A DNA stretch of 64,000 nt from Hyalella azteca (Eukaryota > Arthropoda > Malacostraca > Amphipoda > Hyalellidae): the NCBI RefSeq assembly GCF_000764305.2, contig NW_025944942.1:1-64000 (forward strand), written 5' to 3'. The position numbers were made by a program, and so were the translations under genes. The first letter of the stretch is position 1; the number at the start of each line of letters is the position of its first letter. Below the pieces are notes generated by a model, which was not told where the DNA came from, did no database searches, and was given only the letters and a program-made list of their open reading frames with translations. Shown here in pieces: positions 50,222 to 59,927 of the stretch.

Positions 50222-50413
50222 AGTAATAGCACAAGTTGTCGCGTCGCTACACCACCGACAACTGGTGATGGTTTAATTACAAAAATTGCATTAGGGAAAT
50301 TTTTATTATCTATTACAAATCATTCATGCTATCGACTAGGCCGCCAATTTCTCATTAGACTATGTGCCTAAACTTGTTTTGTACAAACCCGCACCCAATG
50401 CAATATCAGAGAA

Positions 50414-50890
50414 GTATCTCGCACTACCTAGCTCAACCTTTAGTGCAGTGTCTCGCACCACTAGCTCAATCTTCAGTGCAGTGTCTCGCACCACTAGCTC
50501 AACCTTCAGTGCAGTATCTCGCACCACTAGCCCAACCTTCAGTGCAGTGTCTCGCGCCACTAGCCCAATCTTCAGTGCAGTGTCTCGCACCACTAGCCCA
50601 ATCTTCAGTGCAGTGTCTCGCACCACTAGCCCAATCTTCAGTGCAGTGTCTCGCGCCACTAGCCCAATCTTCAGTGCAGTGTCTCGCACCACTAGCCCAA
50701 TCTTCAGTGCAGTGTCTCGCACCACTAGCCCAATCTTCAGTGCAGTGTCTCGCACCACTAGCTCAACCTTCAGTGCAGTGTCTCGCACCACTAGCTCAAC
50801 CTTCAGTGCAGTATCTCGCACCACTAGCCCAATCTTCAGTGCAGTGTCTCGCACCACCTAGCCCAACCCTCAGTGTATTGTCTCGCACTA
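50414..50890 (+). repeat. Minisatellite, 33-bp unit, 13 copies, open in several frames
   Basis: Consensus AGTGCAGTGTCTCGCACCAC, then TAGCCCAATCTTC. Full units start at 50442 and recur every 33 bp to 50838 without indels, with decayed units at both ends. Because 33 is a multiple of three and the unit lacks stops in several frames, both strands are open over about 165-187 codons. No acceptor or donor ties it to Dscam, so it is most likely non-coding. Confidence 0.93.
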
Positions 50891-52316
50891 CAGCGCGGAA
50901 GCTCTCCCAGCACAACACGGATTAGCGCGTACTTGCAGAGCAAGTGCAGTGTCTTGACACACATGCCACTGAGATCTTACGTCGATATGTAATGAAAAAG
51001 CCAAGGCCAAGCCTTACTGTATATGGCAAAACAAACCGTGACGTGATATCCTCAAATCCACGGGTTTGTAAGCCATTGTTTCAGTATCTCTCGTTAATCG
51101 TCAACGCTAAAAAGTTTTTGAAATCACCTCTTGCCACATTTTAATTCGAATGAGCCTACGTAATATCATTGGAATCATATCGTACGCATTATTATTTAGT
51201 TTTTTATTTACACTTCAAATGATAGGGAAGTTTGTTCTTCAACAAATATCAATGTTTTCCAATCATTGCTTTCCACCTTAAAAAATTTTCTTTGATGATT
51301 TAGAATCATTGTGTTGAAATATTTTTGGGATACCGCAAGACCAAAATTTATGTGTGATGAATCTGACAGCGAAACCTGAGAATATTTACTGTTCATTTAA
51401 GCAAATGTGCAGTTACTTATAATTCTCCGTTCAAGGTTGCAAAGCCCAGACTTTAATTCCAACCATCACGGCCGTCTTCTAAACACAACTGCCTGTCAAC
51501 AGAGACTATAAACAACGCTTTATATCACAGCTTAATGTGACGGAAACTTCAACAAAGCGGCTGAATTCAACAAAATAAACACCAACATGGCCCCTTAGAA
51601 CTGCTCAGTGTGCTCAGCGGGAGTCAGCTAGCAGAAATTCTGTTAAGAGAGGTTTCTGCTGAACAGAAATTCTGTTAAGAAAAACTGAAGGTTTCTGTGC
51701 CGTGCGCTGTCACTTTGTTTTAACAGGACGAGGTCGGATGAAGAGGCTGGTGTCGTATTGCTACAACGTTACTGATAGTCTTAGTATGTAAATTATTTAT
51801 ATATCTAAGCTCACTAGCCTAATAAGAAAATTAATTCCTAAACTTGTGGATAAAATATGAAGAATATTGTATAAAATTTACAAGCAATACATTTTTAATC
51901 CGCATAAGTCTTCTAAATTGTCAATAAATCTGGTATAATCATATGATCAAATTTATAATCGATAAAATTCTGAACTTACTCCATATTCTTTTCGGATTTA
52001 CGATAGAATTATTAAATGATCATTGATTTAGCGAATGTTTATTTTCGGTCCCAGATACAATGGTTTCCTTTATTTTGTTTGTCTGTAAAATGAACGCTTC
52101 AATAAGCTACGAAAGGTGGCAATAACCTTAAACGATTTTTGTTAATTAGTCATATAAAAATGGTTCAGCTCTCCTATGTTTAGAAATCTAATTTGTTTAT
52201 AAATTATAAAAAAGTTATTAGAATATTTTTTTAGTGTGTGACACGGATGTAATTTGCATTCATGAAAACCTTTACGAACAGGCAAACAGTTTTCCGCTAA
52301 GATTTTCTTCTTGTCA
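50891..52316 (+). other. Dscam intron, no gene seen
   Basis: AT-rich. A short direct duplication of 'cagaaattctgttaaga' with following 'ggtttctg' occurs at 51629-51697. No exon candidate. Confidence 0.5.
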
Positions 52317-52436
52317 AAAGATTTCCTGGGTCTGAGTTGCTCTTAAATTTTAACGATTTTGTGTTTCTTTTTGTATAAAGATTTCCTGACTCTAAGTTGC
52401 TCTTAAAATTGCAATGCATTTGTGTTCAAAATATAG
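52317..52436 (+). repeat. 60-bp tandem duplication in the branch-point region of the Ig3a intron
   Basis: AAAGATTTCCTG..TCT.AGTT followed by 'gctcttaaa' and a 'ttgtgtt' stretch occurs at 52317 and again exactly 60 bases later. The second copy ends 13 bases before the Ig3a acceptor (52449), so it covers the usual branch-point position. The copies are diverged. Confidence 0.75.
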
Positions 52437-52449
52437 CGTGTCTTTACAG

Positions 52450-52570
52450 GTTCAGAACCAGCGGTAGCGCCGGCGACGGAGGCACCCCGACAGCTGGACG
52501 TGGTGGCAGCTGTGGGCGCCGCTGTGAGACTCCCTTGTCCTGCCCAAGCCTTCCCGCCACCCATGCGCAC
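52450..52570 (+). CDS. Dscam: Dscam exon: first half of Ig3 (homologue of the variable exon 6 position)
   Basis: Acceptor 'gcgtgtctttacag' ends at 52449; donor GTTAGT at 52571; phases 1 in and 2 out. It encodes SEPAVAPATEAPRQLDVVAA, then VGAAVRLPCPAQAFPPPMR. The 'LPCPAQ.FP.P..R' signature and both boundaries match insect Dscam1 exon 6 (...'AILCPAQGYPAPSFR'), which in Drosophila is chosen from 48 alternatives. Only one copy is visible here. Confidence 0.92.
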
Positions 52571-52716
52571 GTTAGTTGTGTGATGGATACGAGATAGTCT
52601 TTATTATTTTTATAATGTATACTCACATACATTATTGAATGTATACAAGTATACATACAAGAATATACTTTATTTTTTTGTAATGTACACGAGTATACGT
52701 ACAAGAATGTACATTA

Positions 52717-53010
52717 TTTTTAGCGCATTTTTTCATTTATGAAAAAAATGCGCTATTGTGCTCTTCATGTCTGTCCGTCCGTGACTTCCCGTTGTCGCCG
52801 ATTTTAAGAATACTTTAAAACGTTTCGTGATTTAAAATATAGTTTTAGATTGAATGAAGATTGGCCTTTCCAAACAAACCGCATTGTAATAAACCAAACG
52901 AAAAATGATGTAATAAGTTCAGTGCACAGTACTAATCACAATGAAAACTGATTTATGCACGAGAAAATGCGCTATGTTACTCACTCCTGTGAGTACTGAT
53001 CATATTTTTT
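52717..53010 (+). mobile_element. Inverted-repeat element, family A, copy 4 (with ~150-bp unrelated interior)
   Basis: Starts TTTTTAGCGCATTTTTTCAT with 'atgaaaaaaatgcgctattg', 'tgtccgtccgtgacttccc', and ends GAGAAAATGCGCTATGTTAC with 'actcctgtgagtactgat'. Between about 52805 and 52955 the sequence is unlike the other copies, either an insertion or a divergent core. It lies in the intron between Ig3a and Ig3b. Confidence 0.6.
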
Positions 53011-53240
53011 ATAATGTATACTCATATAATGCTTTCCCGCCCAAGCCTACCTAGTGTCCAGCCACACGTTATCTGTGCGCCTGACACAGGCTTAAAAGCC
53101 TCACTAGTTACGTTAACCAAATGCATTGGTACGTAAACTTGAGCTGCTTAAATAAATAAATTCCCCAAAAATTTAATTTGAAGAAAGTTTCTAAGCAGAT
53201 GACCGTGATGATAGCATTCACAATTTTTTAATATATTCAG

Positions 53241-53424
53241 GTGGTACAAAGACGGATCACCAATAGCCACAATGAATGAAGGTGTCTGGGAGGTTGGTGG
53301 TGACCTAGTGATGAGCTCAGCGAGATTGGTTGATGCCGGGGAGTACCGCTGTGTGGTGAACAACTCGGTCGGTTCGATCACCATCTCAACGCGTCTGTCA
53401 GTCACCACACCTCTCACTCTCGTG
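53241..53424 (+). CDS. Dscam: Dscam exon: second half of Ig3 and start of Ig4
   Basis: Acceptor 'ttttttaatatattcag' ends at 53240; donor GTGAGT at 53425; phases 2 in and 0 out. It encodes TWYKDGSPIATMNEGVWEVG, then DLVMSSARLVDAGEYRCVVN with the F-strand Cys, then NSVGSITISTRLSVTTPLTLV. 'WYK...L......DAG.Y.CVVNNSVG' followed by 'L.VT.PL' is the constant Ig3-Ig4 segment of insect Dscam1. The split of Ig4 across exons at PLTLV|MEP keeps the alignment length identical to the insect protein. Confidence 0.92.
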
Positions 53425-54093
53425 GTGAGTGTGACTGTTAGTAAATCCTGTTCTTCATTTAGTTTAATTTATCATCATGTTTCGTGAGAGGAAATAAGTT
53501 CATCCTAGCCAGCTTTTGTGACAAGCAAACTCTCATTTGCCTATCATAGTTGTCACATTGAACACAATCCATATACTGTAAAGGTCTTGGATTGAACGTC
53601 ATTTTTTATTCGATAATTAAGGTTCCACTTAATATTTATGTTTCGAATTAATTAGAAGTAGAAGTGTAAGAATGTTTTGGAGAATGTTGGAATCGAAATT
53701 AGGAATTTTCGAATAGTGAAGAGAAGTATTCATTTTCTAAACAAAATTAACACCAATACCCATAACTGTGCTGGGGGATAATCTCTGTTCAACTCGAGTA
53801 ATATGTTTGCAGGTTTAGTACGTATAAAAGACACCAAGTTTTCAAACATGTATTTAAAAAACGGGAATCTACAATGCGATGTGCCGTGTATCCTCTCCAG
53901 CTTGTCTCAAAAACATGAATGAACAAAACATTGGAATGACGAAAGCCTGAATTTCGGAAAAGTCTGAACGAAAACTGAAAACTCTAAACAAATTGGATGG
54001 GAATTGAATTGAATTGAACTAAAATGATAATTTCTGTTTTATATTAATCGATACTATTCCCTAACATCTATAACTCAAAGTAAATTCATAAAT
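53425..54093 (+). other. Dscam intron, no feature called
   Basis: AT-rich intronic sequence without recognisable repeats or exons. Confidence 0.5.
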
Positions 54094-54820
54094 CTATTTT
54101 AATATAAAGTTTGATCTGCTTGGAAACGTTTCCTTCATGGTAGGTATAAGCCCGAGTAGCTCTTGTTATATTAATATACTACTGTGTTCACAACACTTGA
54201 ATAACAAAAAGATTCTTTCTATGAGTTGTCCGATATTCATAAACTGATACGACAGTTATTACACTCAGACGTGCACTTTCTCGGGCACGTCTGAGTTTTC
54301 ATTGTGCATAACTCGATTTAAAAAGAAGTGCCACTCAATTAATAAGGTGAAGAATTAGGACAAAATAAAATTTTTTATTTTATTCCATGTTATAGTTTTC
54401 TTGCGCTATCTTCGTATAAATTATATAGATTATTGTCATAAAAAACAACAGAACTAGATATGAACCAGAAAATGTCATTTGGCATCAAAGCGTCAACGCT
54501 TGAGTTTATTTTTAAAATAATTTTAATTGCTTTAGAATCCTAACAGTGCCTGGTGCTCACGACATTCAAGCAATGTCCAGCATTGTCAGTGAACTGATGT
54601 AGTGTGATTCTGGCGTTCAATGCACCTCAGCGAAGCTTTATTTGTGTACAGCAGCCGATTCCAAGTCAAATGACAGGTTTTATGGCTCTAGGGGCTTGGC
54701 AGATGCTTGGTAACTTCACCTTTCACTCATAAAAAGTAATCACGCTGAGGTGATTCGCGGTGAACGCGCGGGAAATCAATCGTCTGGTGGAACGTTTCTA
54801 TAAAACCGATGGTAGAATCT
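54094..54820 (-). repeat. Right arm of the long inverted repeat, with a 269-bp insertion
   Basis: Reverse complement of 49707-50165, interrupted at about 54160-54428. The insertion contains a perfect 12-bp hairpin, ACTCAGACGTGC (54263-54274) with GCACGTCTGAGT (54285-54296). The two arms are otherwise collinear, with mismatches scattered throughout. Confidence 0.85.
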
Positions 54821-54977
54821 CAAGTTTCAAAAGGAACTGTGGCATTTACGGCAAATCCAGAATTTAGCTGCGTCTAAACTACTTATACACCGACACATGT
54901 TCATTACTTTAAAATCAATGACACTACGTACTCTCAACGTCATCTCCATTCTAACACGTCCAGCCCTATTCTGTGCT

Positions 54978-55177
54978 AGGGTACGCACACAGTGAAAGCA
55001 GGTTTGCCCGCGCGGGCAACCTGCTCCAACCTACCACAAGAATGAACATAGGATAATAGTGTAAGTGTTCACAGTGAAAACCTGTACGAATAGGCTTCTG
55101 TATTCTATGGTTTCAGGTGCCAGCCTGAGCAGGTGACCAGCACGCTGGCAACCTGCTTTCACTGTGAGCGTACCCCT
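54978..55177. mobile_element. 200-bp foldback element just upstream of the Ig4a exon
   Basis: The left end AGGGTACGCACACAGTGAAA continues GCAGGTT. The reverse complement of the right end is AGGGGTACGCTCACAGTGAA continuing AGCAGGTT. That gives inverted repeats of about 27 bp with one indel and one mismatch. A 12-bp palindrome GCCCGCGCGGGC lies at about 55006-55017. It ends 82 bp before the Ig4a acceptor, so it could affect splice-site recognition. No clear target-site duplication. Confidence 0.8.
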
Positions 55178-55259
55178 ACAGTGTTTTATACGCCATTTTA
55201 CATAGATCTTAAATCTCGAATATCGAAAAATCTAACATTTTTTTCTCCTCTGCGTTGAG

Positions 55260-55372
55260 ATGGAGCCAATGAGGTTAACGCTCACCACGGGCCGTCCACT
55301 GCAGCTTCTATGCAGAGTGACGGGCAGCCCGCTGGACCGCATCACGTGGTACAAAAACGCCCGCCCCATCAG
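55260..55372 (+). CDS. Dscam: Dscam exon: first half of Ig4
   Basis: Acceptor 'ttttttctcctctgcgttgag' ends at 55259; donor GTACGT at 55373; phases 0 in and 2 out. It encodes MEPMRLTLTTGRPLQLLCRV, then TGSPLDRITWYKNARPI. This aligns residue for residue with insect Dscam1 Ig4 ('DPPTQTVDFGRPAVFTCQYTGNPIKTVSWMKDGKAI'), with Cys and Trp present. Its 3' part and donor are repeated two more times downstream (donors at 55415 and 55475). Those extensions are in frame and stop-free, so longer forms adding 14 or 34 residues are possible. Confidence 0.9.
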
Positions 55373-55510
55373 GTACGTCACGGGCAGCCCGCTGGACCGC
55401 ATCACAGCCATCAGGTACGTCACGGGCAGCCCGCTGGACCGCATCACCTGGTACAAAGACGCCCGTGCCATCAGGTACGTCACGGGCAGCCAGCTGGACC
55501 ACATCACGTG
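55317..55510 (+). repeat. Tandem repeat of the Ig4a exon end and donor (60, 42, 60 bp)
   Basis: Units begin GTGACGGGCAGCCCGCTGGA at 55317 and GTCACGGGCAG at 55377, 55419 and 55479, so spacings are 60, 42 and 60, all multiples of three. Three units end in ATCAG|GTACGT, a strong donor. The fourth ends ATCAG|GCTACG and has lost the GT. The 42-bp unit lacks the Trp-Tyr-Lys codons; the next unit keeps them (WYKDARAI). Confidence 0.95.
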
Positions 55511-57421
55511 TTATCAGGCTACGAAAGGTCCATTCATTCTGACTACATATATTGCCCGAGTACATTCTAATAATCAATCTTTGCATGCGTTTCCCTTGTT
55601 TAGAATTCGTTCCATTTTTTTCTACTGCTTCAAATATTTGTTGACTCTGGAATGACCAACACTGCTAATTACCAAACTATTATATAAACATTAAAATAAT
55701 ATAAAAAACAGTCATGCACTGAGAACAGTAATTATAGGACGTTATTTGAATTTGCGAGTATTAGGTCTTAACCAAGTAATAAGCTATATTTTAGTTTGTA
55801 GAATATGAGTATGAATAATAATTAAAGACAAGTAAATTATTTAGATGATATAGTTAAAATATTCATTTTGCGTAGTGTTTTATAATAGGATCCCGATGGA
55901 CCGAGCTTTTTCGAAAAGGCTCTTGGTTTAACGGCTGTAATTATTACAACAGAAATTAAATGTCATTTTGCCCCTGAATTTTAAATACCAACTGCCACTG
56001 AGCCAAGTCACCTTCCGCACGTTGCAACGTTTATCCTCCTGAGTTAGGAATACACGTTCCGGTGATAGTGAGCGGGTAATAGTGTTGTCGGAGAGCGTCG
56101 TGGCCGTTGCAGCGTCAGGTGCTCAGACTCGCGTTAGCCGCTTTAATGGCATCAAGACGGCCTTAGGTGCGCGACTAACGAGCTCTTCCCTGCCACTGAT
56201 TGCCTTCCGTACACTGACTCCAGGTTCACCATCTGCCAGAGACTTTGAGTCAAAACAGTTCGTCGTGATTACGTTCTCAGTTGAAAACACTTCCAGCCCA
56301 ATGAGATCCAACCCAATGAGAAATTCTCAGAAATATTTTAGTAAAGAATAATATTTGGTAAAGAATATTTGCGTTGCGAATTTTTAAGCGAGACTACATA
56401 CGTATAATCTTGATGGACATAAGGAAAAGCAAATTTTATTTTTTGAAGAAATTTCTTGAAATATAAGCATTACGATTGTTTATGAGAGTAAAACTTATCT
56501 TGAGTCTTGCAATGTGTAATTTAGTTTTGGTGGTTCAGCTTATACGTCTCATGATTAAAAATTTATTATTGGCCTCAGTATAAATAAAAAAAACAATTGT
56601 AAGAGCCACTTTCTGCTGACTGTTCCATGTCGGGGTGAGAGTTGCTCTCGCTATCAGCAATTCAAGAATAAATATTCGTCCACAAAAATCGTAATGCAAA
56701 AGCACTGATAATTTGAGCCGGACTATAGGGCAATGTTCGTTTCAAATATTTTTCGTGTTTTAATTCAACCTATAGTTGTGAGTATTCAGCAATTCTCACA
56801 TTTATAACTGGAGGGATAATGTAATTAAATTATTGAAAAATTATAATATTTAGAGTGATTTTAGGCTGACGAACATGATTGATTAAGCATATGGTGAGGT
56901 CCGAATATATTTTGTGTACCAGTCAGTTGTTCGCAAGTGATTATATGTGGTCTTTCAGTGATCGATTAAGAAGAAAAAGTCTGTTCCCATAAAAAACTAC
57001 AAACTCACAGTTATTGCCCAAAGGCTCCTTGCTACCGCCGTGTAACTTACCAGACGGAAGAAGACTGTTTACAACATGTAAATTTCTTTGTGTGTCCATG
57101 ACGTAAAAGTGCCAGAATTAATTGTTTGAGTGACGAACAAGAGATCTTTTTATCGTTCAGTGATTTCGAGCATTTTAGGAAGTTAGTAGAAGAGTTGACA
57201 TTCAGAACTGATTTATAACTGGTCACTCGCAAATAATATTTACTTAAAAAGTGATATAAATTAATTCTATTCGTAATTTGATGGTGAACAAGATGTTTAT
57301 GTTCCATCTCATCTCAATGCCCACGATAGATAGACTCTAATATTGTTGAGGCACGCAGAACTCCCAACTAGCCTACATGATCGTATGGGTTCAGGTTACT
57401 AATTAATTTTAAATAATGCAC
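55511..57421 (+). other. Dscam intron (Ig4a to Ig4b), left part
   Basis: A GC-richer stretch at 56040-56310 is open on both strands (89 codons on plus, 62 on minus) and unrecognised; without splice sites I do not call it. The rest is AT-rich. Confidence 0.45.
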
Positions 57422-57427
57422 TTTATT
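57422..57427 (-). promoter_or_regulatory. Polyadenylation signal AATAAA for the nested minus-strand gene
   Basis: AATAAA read on the minus strand, about 97 bases past the TGA of the terminal exon at 57524-57593. Its position after the stop supports that exon as the 3' end of a transcript. Confidence 0.5.
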
Positions 57428-57523
57428 GCACCACACTTTCGAATGAACAAATTAAATAATTGAGGTGTTACAAAGCATGATAAACAAAACACTAGTACGT
57501 TAACGCTTTCACCTTCGCGGCTT

Positions 57524-57593
57524 TCATCTTGCGGTGCTTTGCGCATCAGCTTTAGTGCTGAGATTCGTGGCCAACTCTTGCTCTGAGGCTTTC
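57524..57593 (-). CDS. Terminal coding exon of a nested antisense gene, function unknown
   Basis: On the minus strand a strong acceptor ('ttatgtgtttcttttag') leads into G|AAA GCC..., read in phase 2 from the exon at 57746-57820. It encodes KASEQELATNLSTKADAQST, then AR and TGA. The other two frames either stop early (ESLRARVGHESQH) or cannot be joined to the upstream exon. An AATAAA follows downstream. It lies antisense within the Dscam Ig4 intron. The family is not identified from this exon alone. Confidence 0.55.
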
Positions 57594-57745
57594 CTAAAAG
57601 AAACACATAAATTAGATAAGTAACTAATGTAAACTAAACATTAAAAAGTTTTTACAAAATATAACTTAAAAATTTACACAATTTGTTCACAATCAAATCT
57701 ATTTACAAATTTATTTACCTATTCACATCCTAACGCAACAAATAC

Positions 57746-57820
57746 CTTTGCTCCGGCTTTCCACGGCACAGTAGTCCTATCACCTCATCCCTGGGCACAT
57801 AGCCTTCAGTAAACTTCAAA
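57746..57820 (-). CDS. Penultimate exon of the nested antisense gene, possible EF-hand
   Basis: Minus-strand acceptor 'aattatcatcattttag' (ends 57821), donor GTATTT (starts 57745), 75 nt, phases 2 in and 2 out. It encodes LKFTEGYVPRDEVIGLLCRG, then KPEQ and R across the junction. GYVPRDEVIGLL has the spacing of the second half of an EF-hand (Gly at loop position 6, hydrophobic at 8, Glu at 12, then a hydrophobic helix). That assignment is tentative because the first half of the loop (LKFTE) lacks the usual acidic residues. The phase fit to the terminal exon and the canonical splice sites are the main support. Confidence 0.55.
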
Positions 57821-59714
57821 CTAAAATGATGATAATTAAAAAATTCGGATAATAAACCATTTATACAATAAAAATTATTGCCTACTAATTTTGCATTAAT
57901 ACCTTGATTGTTAAATAATAATGATTAATATCCTCTACAATATAATGGACTTTTTACTTGACGAAAAAAACATAACGCGATGATCTGAACGAAAAAAGAA
58001 TGAATACATGGACGTATCATCTGAAAGAAACGAGCTGTAATAGAGGTAACTTCAATCAAAGGGGAAACTTCCTCACACATTAAGTGTAATTTTATTTATT
58101 TCTTATTTTTACAACGAAGCTCTCTGAGTCCTGTTTTATTAGGCATTGCTCGCCCGCTGGTATTAAACTGGGCTCTTGGAAATACGTGTTAAGTTTCTCA
58201 CGAAGGACGATTGCAAACGGCAAAACTTTTTATATGGTTCTTTTTAAATCTTTACGTCTACAAGTTTCGGAACTTCATTTTTATTGTTACACTTAATCGT
58301 TTTTTTTTAGTATTATAGTAGAATTTACTGGGACACGCGCCAGTTATTTCCTGATTATTATTATACGGTTTCAAAATTAAAATTTCCTGGGTCACACTCC
58401 ACGTCCAGGAATTGGTCCACTTCGGAACTGAATTCAATTTGCAATATTTTTGGTGCTGAGTTATTCGTAAAAAATTAGAAAAATTTACAAATTTTTGCCG
58501 TTCCACCATATGATCAGTTTGTCAGTTTAGGAAAAAGCGAGATTATAGGAAGAAGCCCGTGGTTACTCGTTTATGAGACATTACGCAGACGCTTGCTGAG
58601 CAGGAAACCTTGCATTCAAGCGAAAAAAATCACCCTCGTGGATTTCTATACGCAAGAATTTGAGTGTTTTGGGAGTTTCTCGTGGCGCAACCACTTGCTG
58701 CTCCAAAATTTGATCTGGTAAACTCGTCAATCATTTCCAGGTACCGTCGAATTCTATTAATTGCACAGGCTATTTATTTGAATCAATTTCATAAGGCACA
58801 AACCGTACGCAGTCTCGGCCAGCTCAATTAAGGAGACGATTAAGTCTAATATGATTATCACGCTATTGGAAAGGTATAGATGATGCGTGGGAATTTTATT
58901 GAGTGTAATTGATGATTTTAATCTGATTTGAACAAAGATAATTAATTGGATTGAATGATATAATGCTACAATTTTCTTAAACCACTATGCAGAGCATTAT
59001 TTGGCCAATGAATGCATTAGCGTCGCATCCCTGTCTTACTAATGTAAACGTATTAAATAGAAATAAATATTGAATCAAATGGATTAAATGTCTTTTTATT
59101 AACTTAATAAGCTACCAAATGATAACAAAACGTGTTGACAAAGCAGCAAAACGCCATTCTAAATTATGCCGTTAATTCTAGGCATAGTTATTTCACCGAC
59201 AAATTAAATTGGAATTGCTTCTTCGGTCGATGAAGCCGATTTACTTGCTAACACGCGCGTTACAACCCGCATGGAAGCACCGGTCGATATTCCGGATATT
59301 TGATGTTTGATCCCATGAACTGCAATCAAGCCTTGCAATTTCCCTATGACTCAAACGATGGCACTTCGGTTTATTGACATATCGTTGGCCTAACTATCAC
59401 ATCATCCTGGTATATTTACTAGGGTTAATTAGGTTTTGCGCATATTGTGAGAAGCTATTAGTTTTTGAAGTAGTTCCACAATTGCCGAATGATATATGAG
59501 CGTAGAAGATAAAGTAAGCATTCGATATGATATAGAGCTGCATTTAAAGGAATAAAGCATATCACGAGTTGATGCTTTTCCGCTTTCTTAAAAAATTAAT
59601 TGAAAGGCCACGAGTTAGTTTCAATTTGGCCATCTAAACACAAACTTAGTTCCCTATTTTATTGATTATTGTGACACATATGGAAGATGAACTTGGAATT
59701 CTGAAGAGATAGCA
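57821..59714. other. Dscam intron; possible upstream exons of the nested gene
   Basis: A possible minus-strand exon lies at 58367-58427. It reads SEVDQFLDVECDPGNFNFET (EF-hand-like: Asp, Glu, Asp, then FNFE), but its acceptor is poor and its phase-0 end does not match the phase-2 start of the exon at 57820, so I do not call it. Open minus-strand frames at about 58560-58900 are unrecognised. No plus-strand Ig exon is seen. Confidence 0.35.
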
Positions 59715-59927
59715 ATTAAATCTTAATTAAATTCAAACCACGTGATAAGTGGGTAATCTTAAGCCCTTCTGATTGCTCTACTCATCGTCTCTGACAGTAG
59801 CGGTAACTTTTAGTTTGTGAATTGTATTTATTATATTCAGGGATAACATCGACGAACCTGATAATCTAAACGTCGAATTATAAAATCTTAATTAGAGTCA
59901 AACCACGCGACGGGTAGAGACAATTAA

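Noticed and set aside
50360..50925. Three overlapping 165-187 codon ORFs over the 33-bp array
   Set aside because: Same cause: a stop-free 33-bp unit opens several frames on both strands. No acceptor, donor or recognised domain.
52397..52704. ORFs on both strands over the Ig3a exon in frames other than the Ig3 frame
   Set aside because: The Ig3 frame gives LPCPAQAFPPP with matching phases; the others are shadows.
56082..56351. 89-codon plus-strand ORF and its minus-strand counterpart
   Set aside because: Unrecognised, both strands open, no acceptor-donor pair; not an Ig exon (no Cys/Trp pattern).
58367..58427. EF-hand-like minus-strand fragment SEVDQFLDVECDPGNFNFET as an exon of the nested gene
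   Set aside because: Weak acceptor, weak GTATAA donor, and its phase-0 end does not match the phase-2 start of the next exon. Kept only as a hint.
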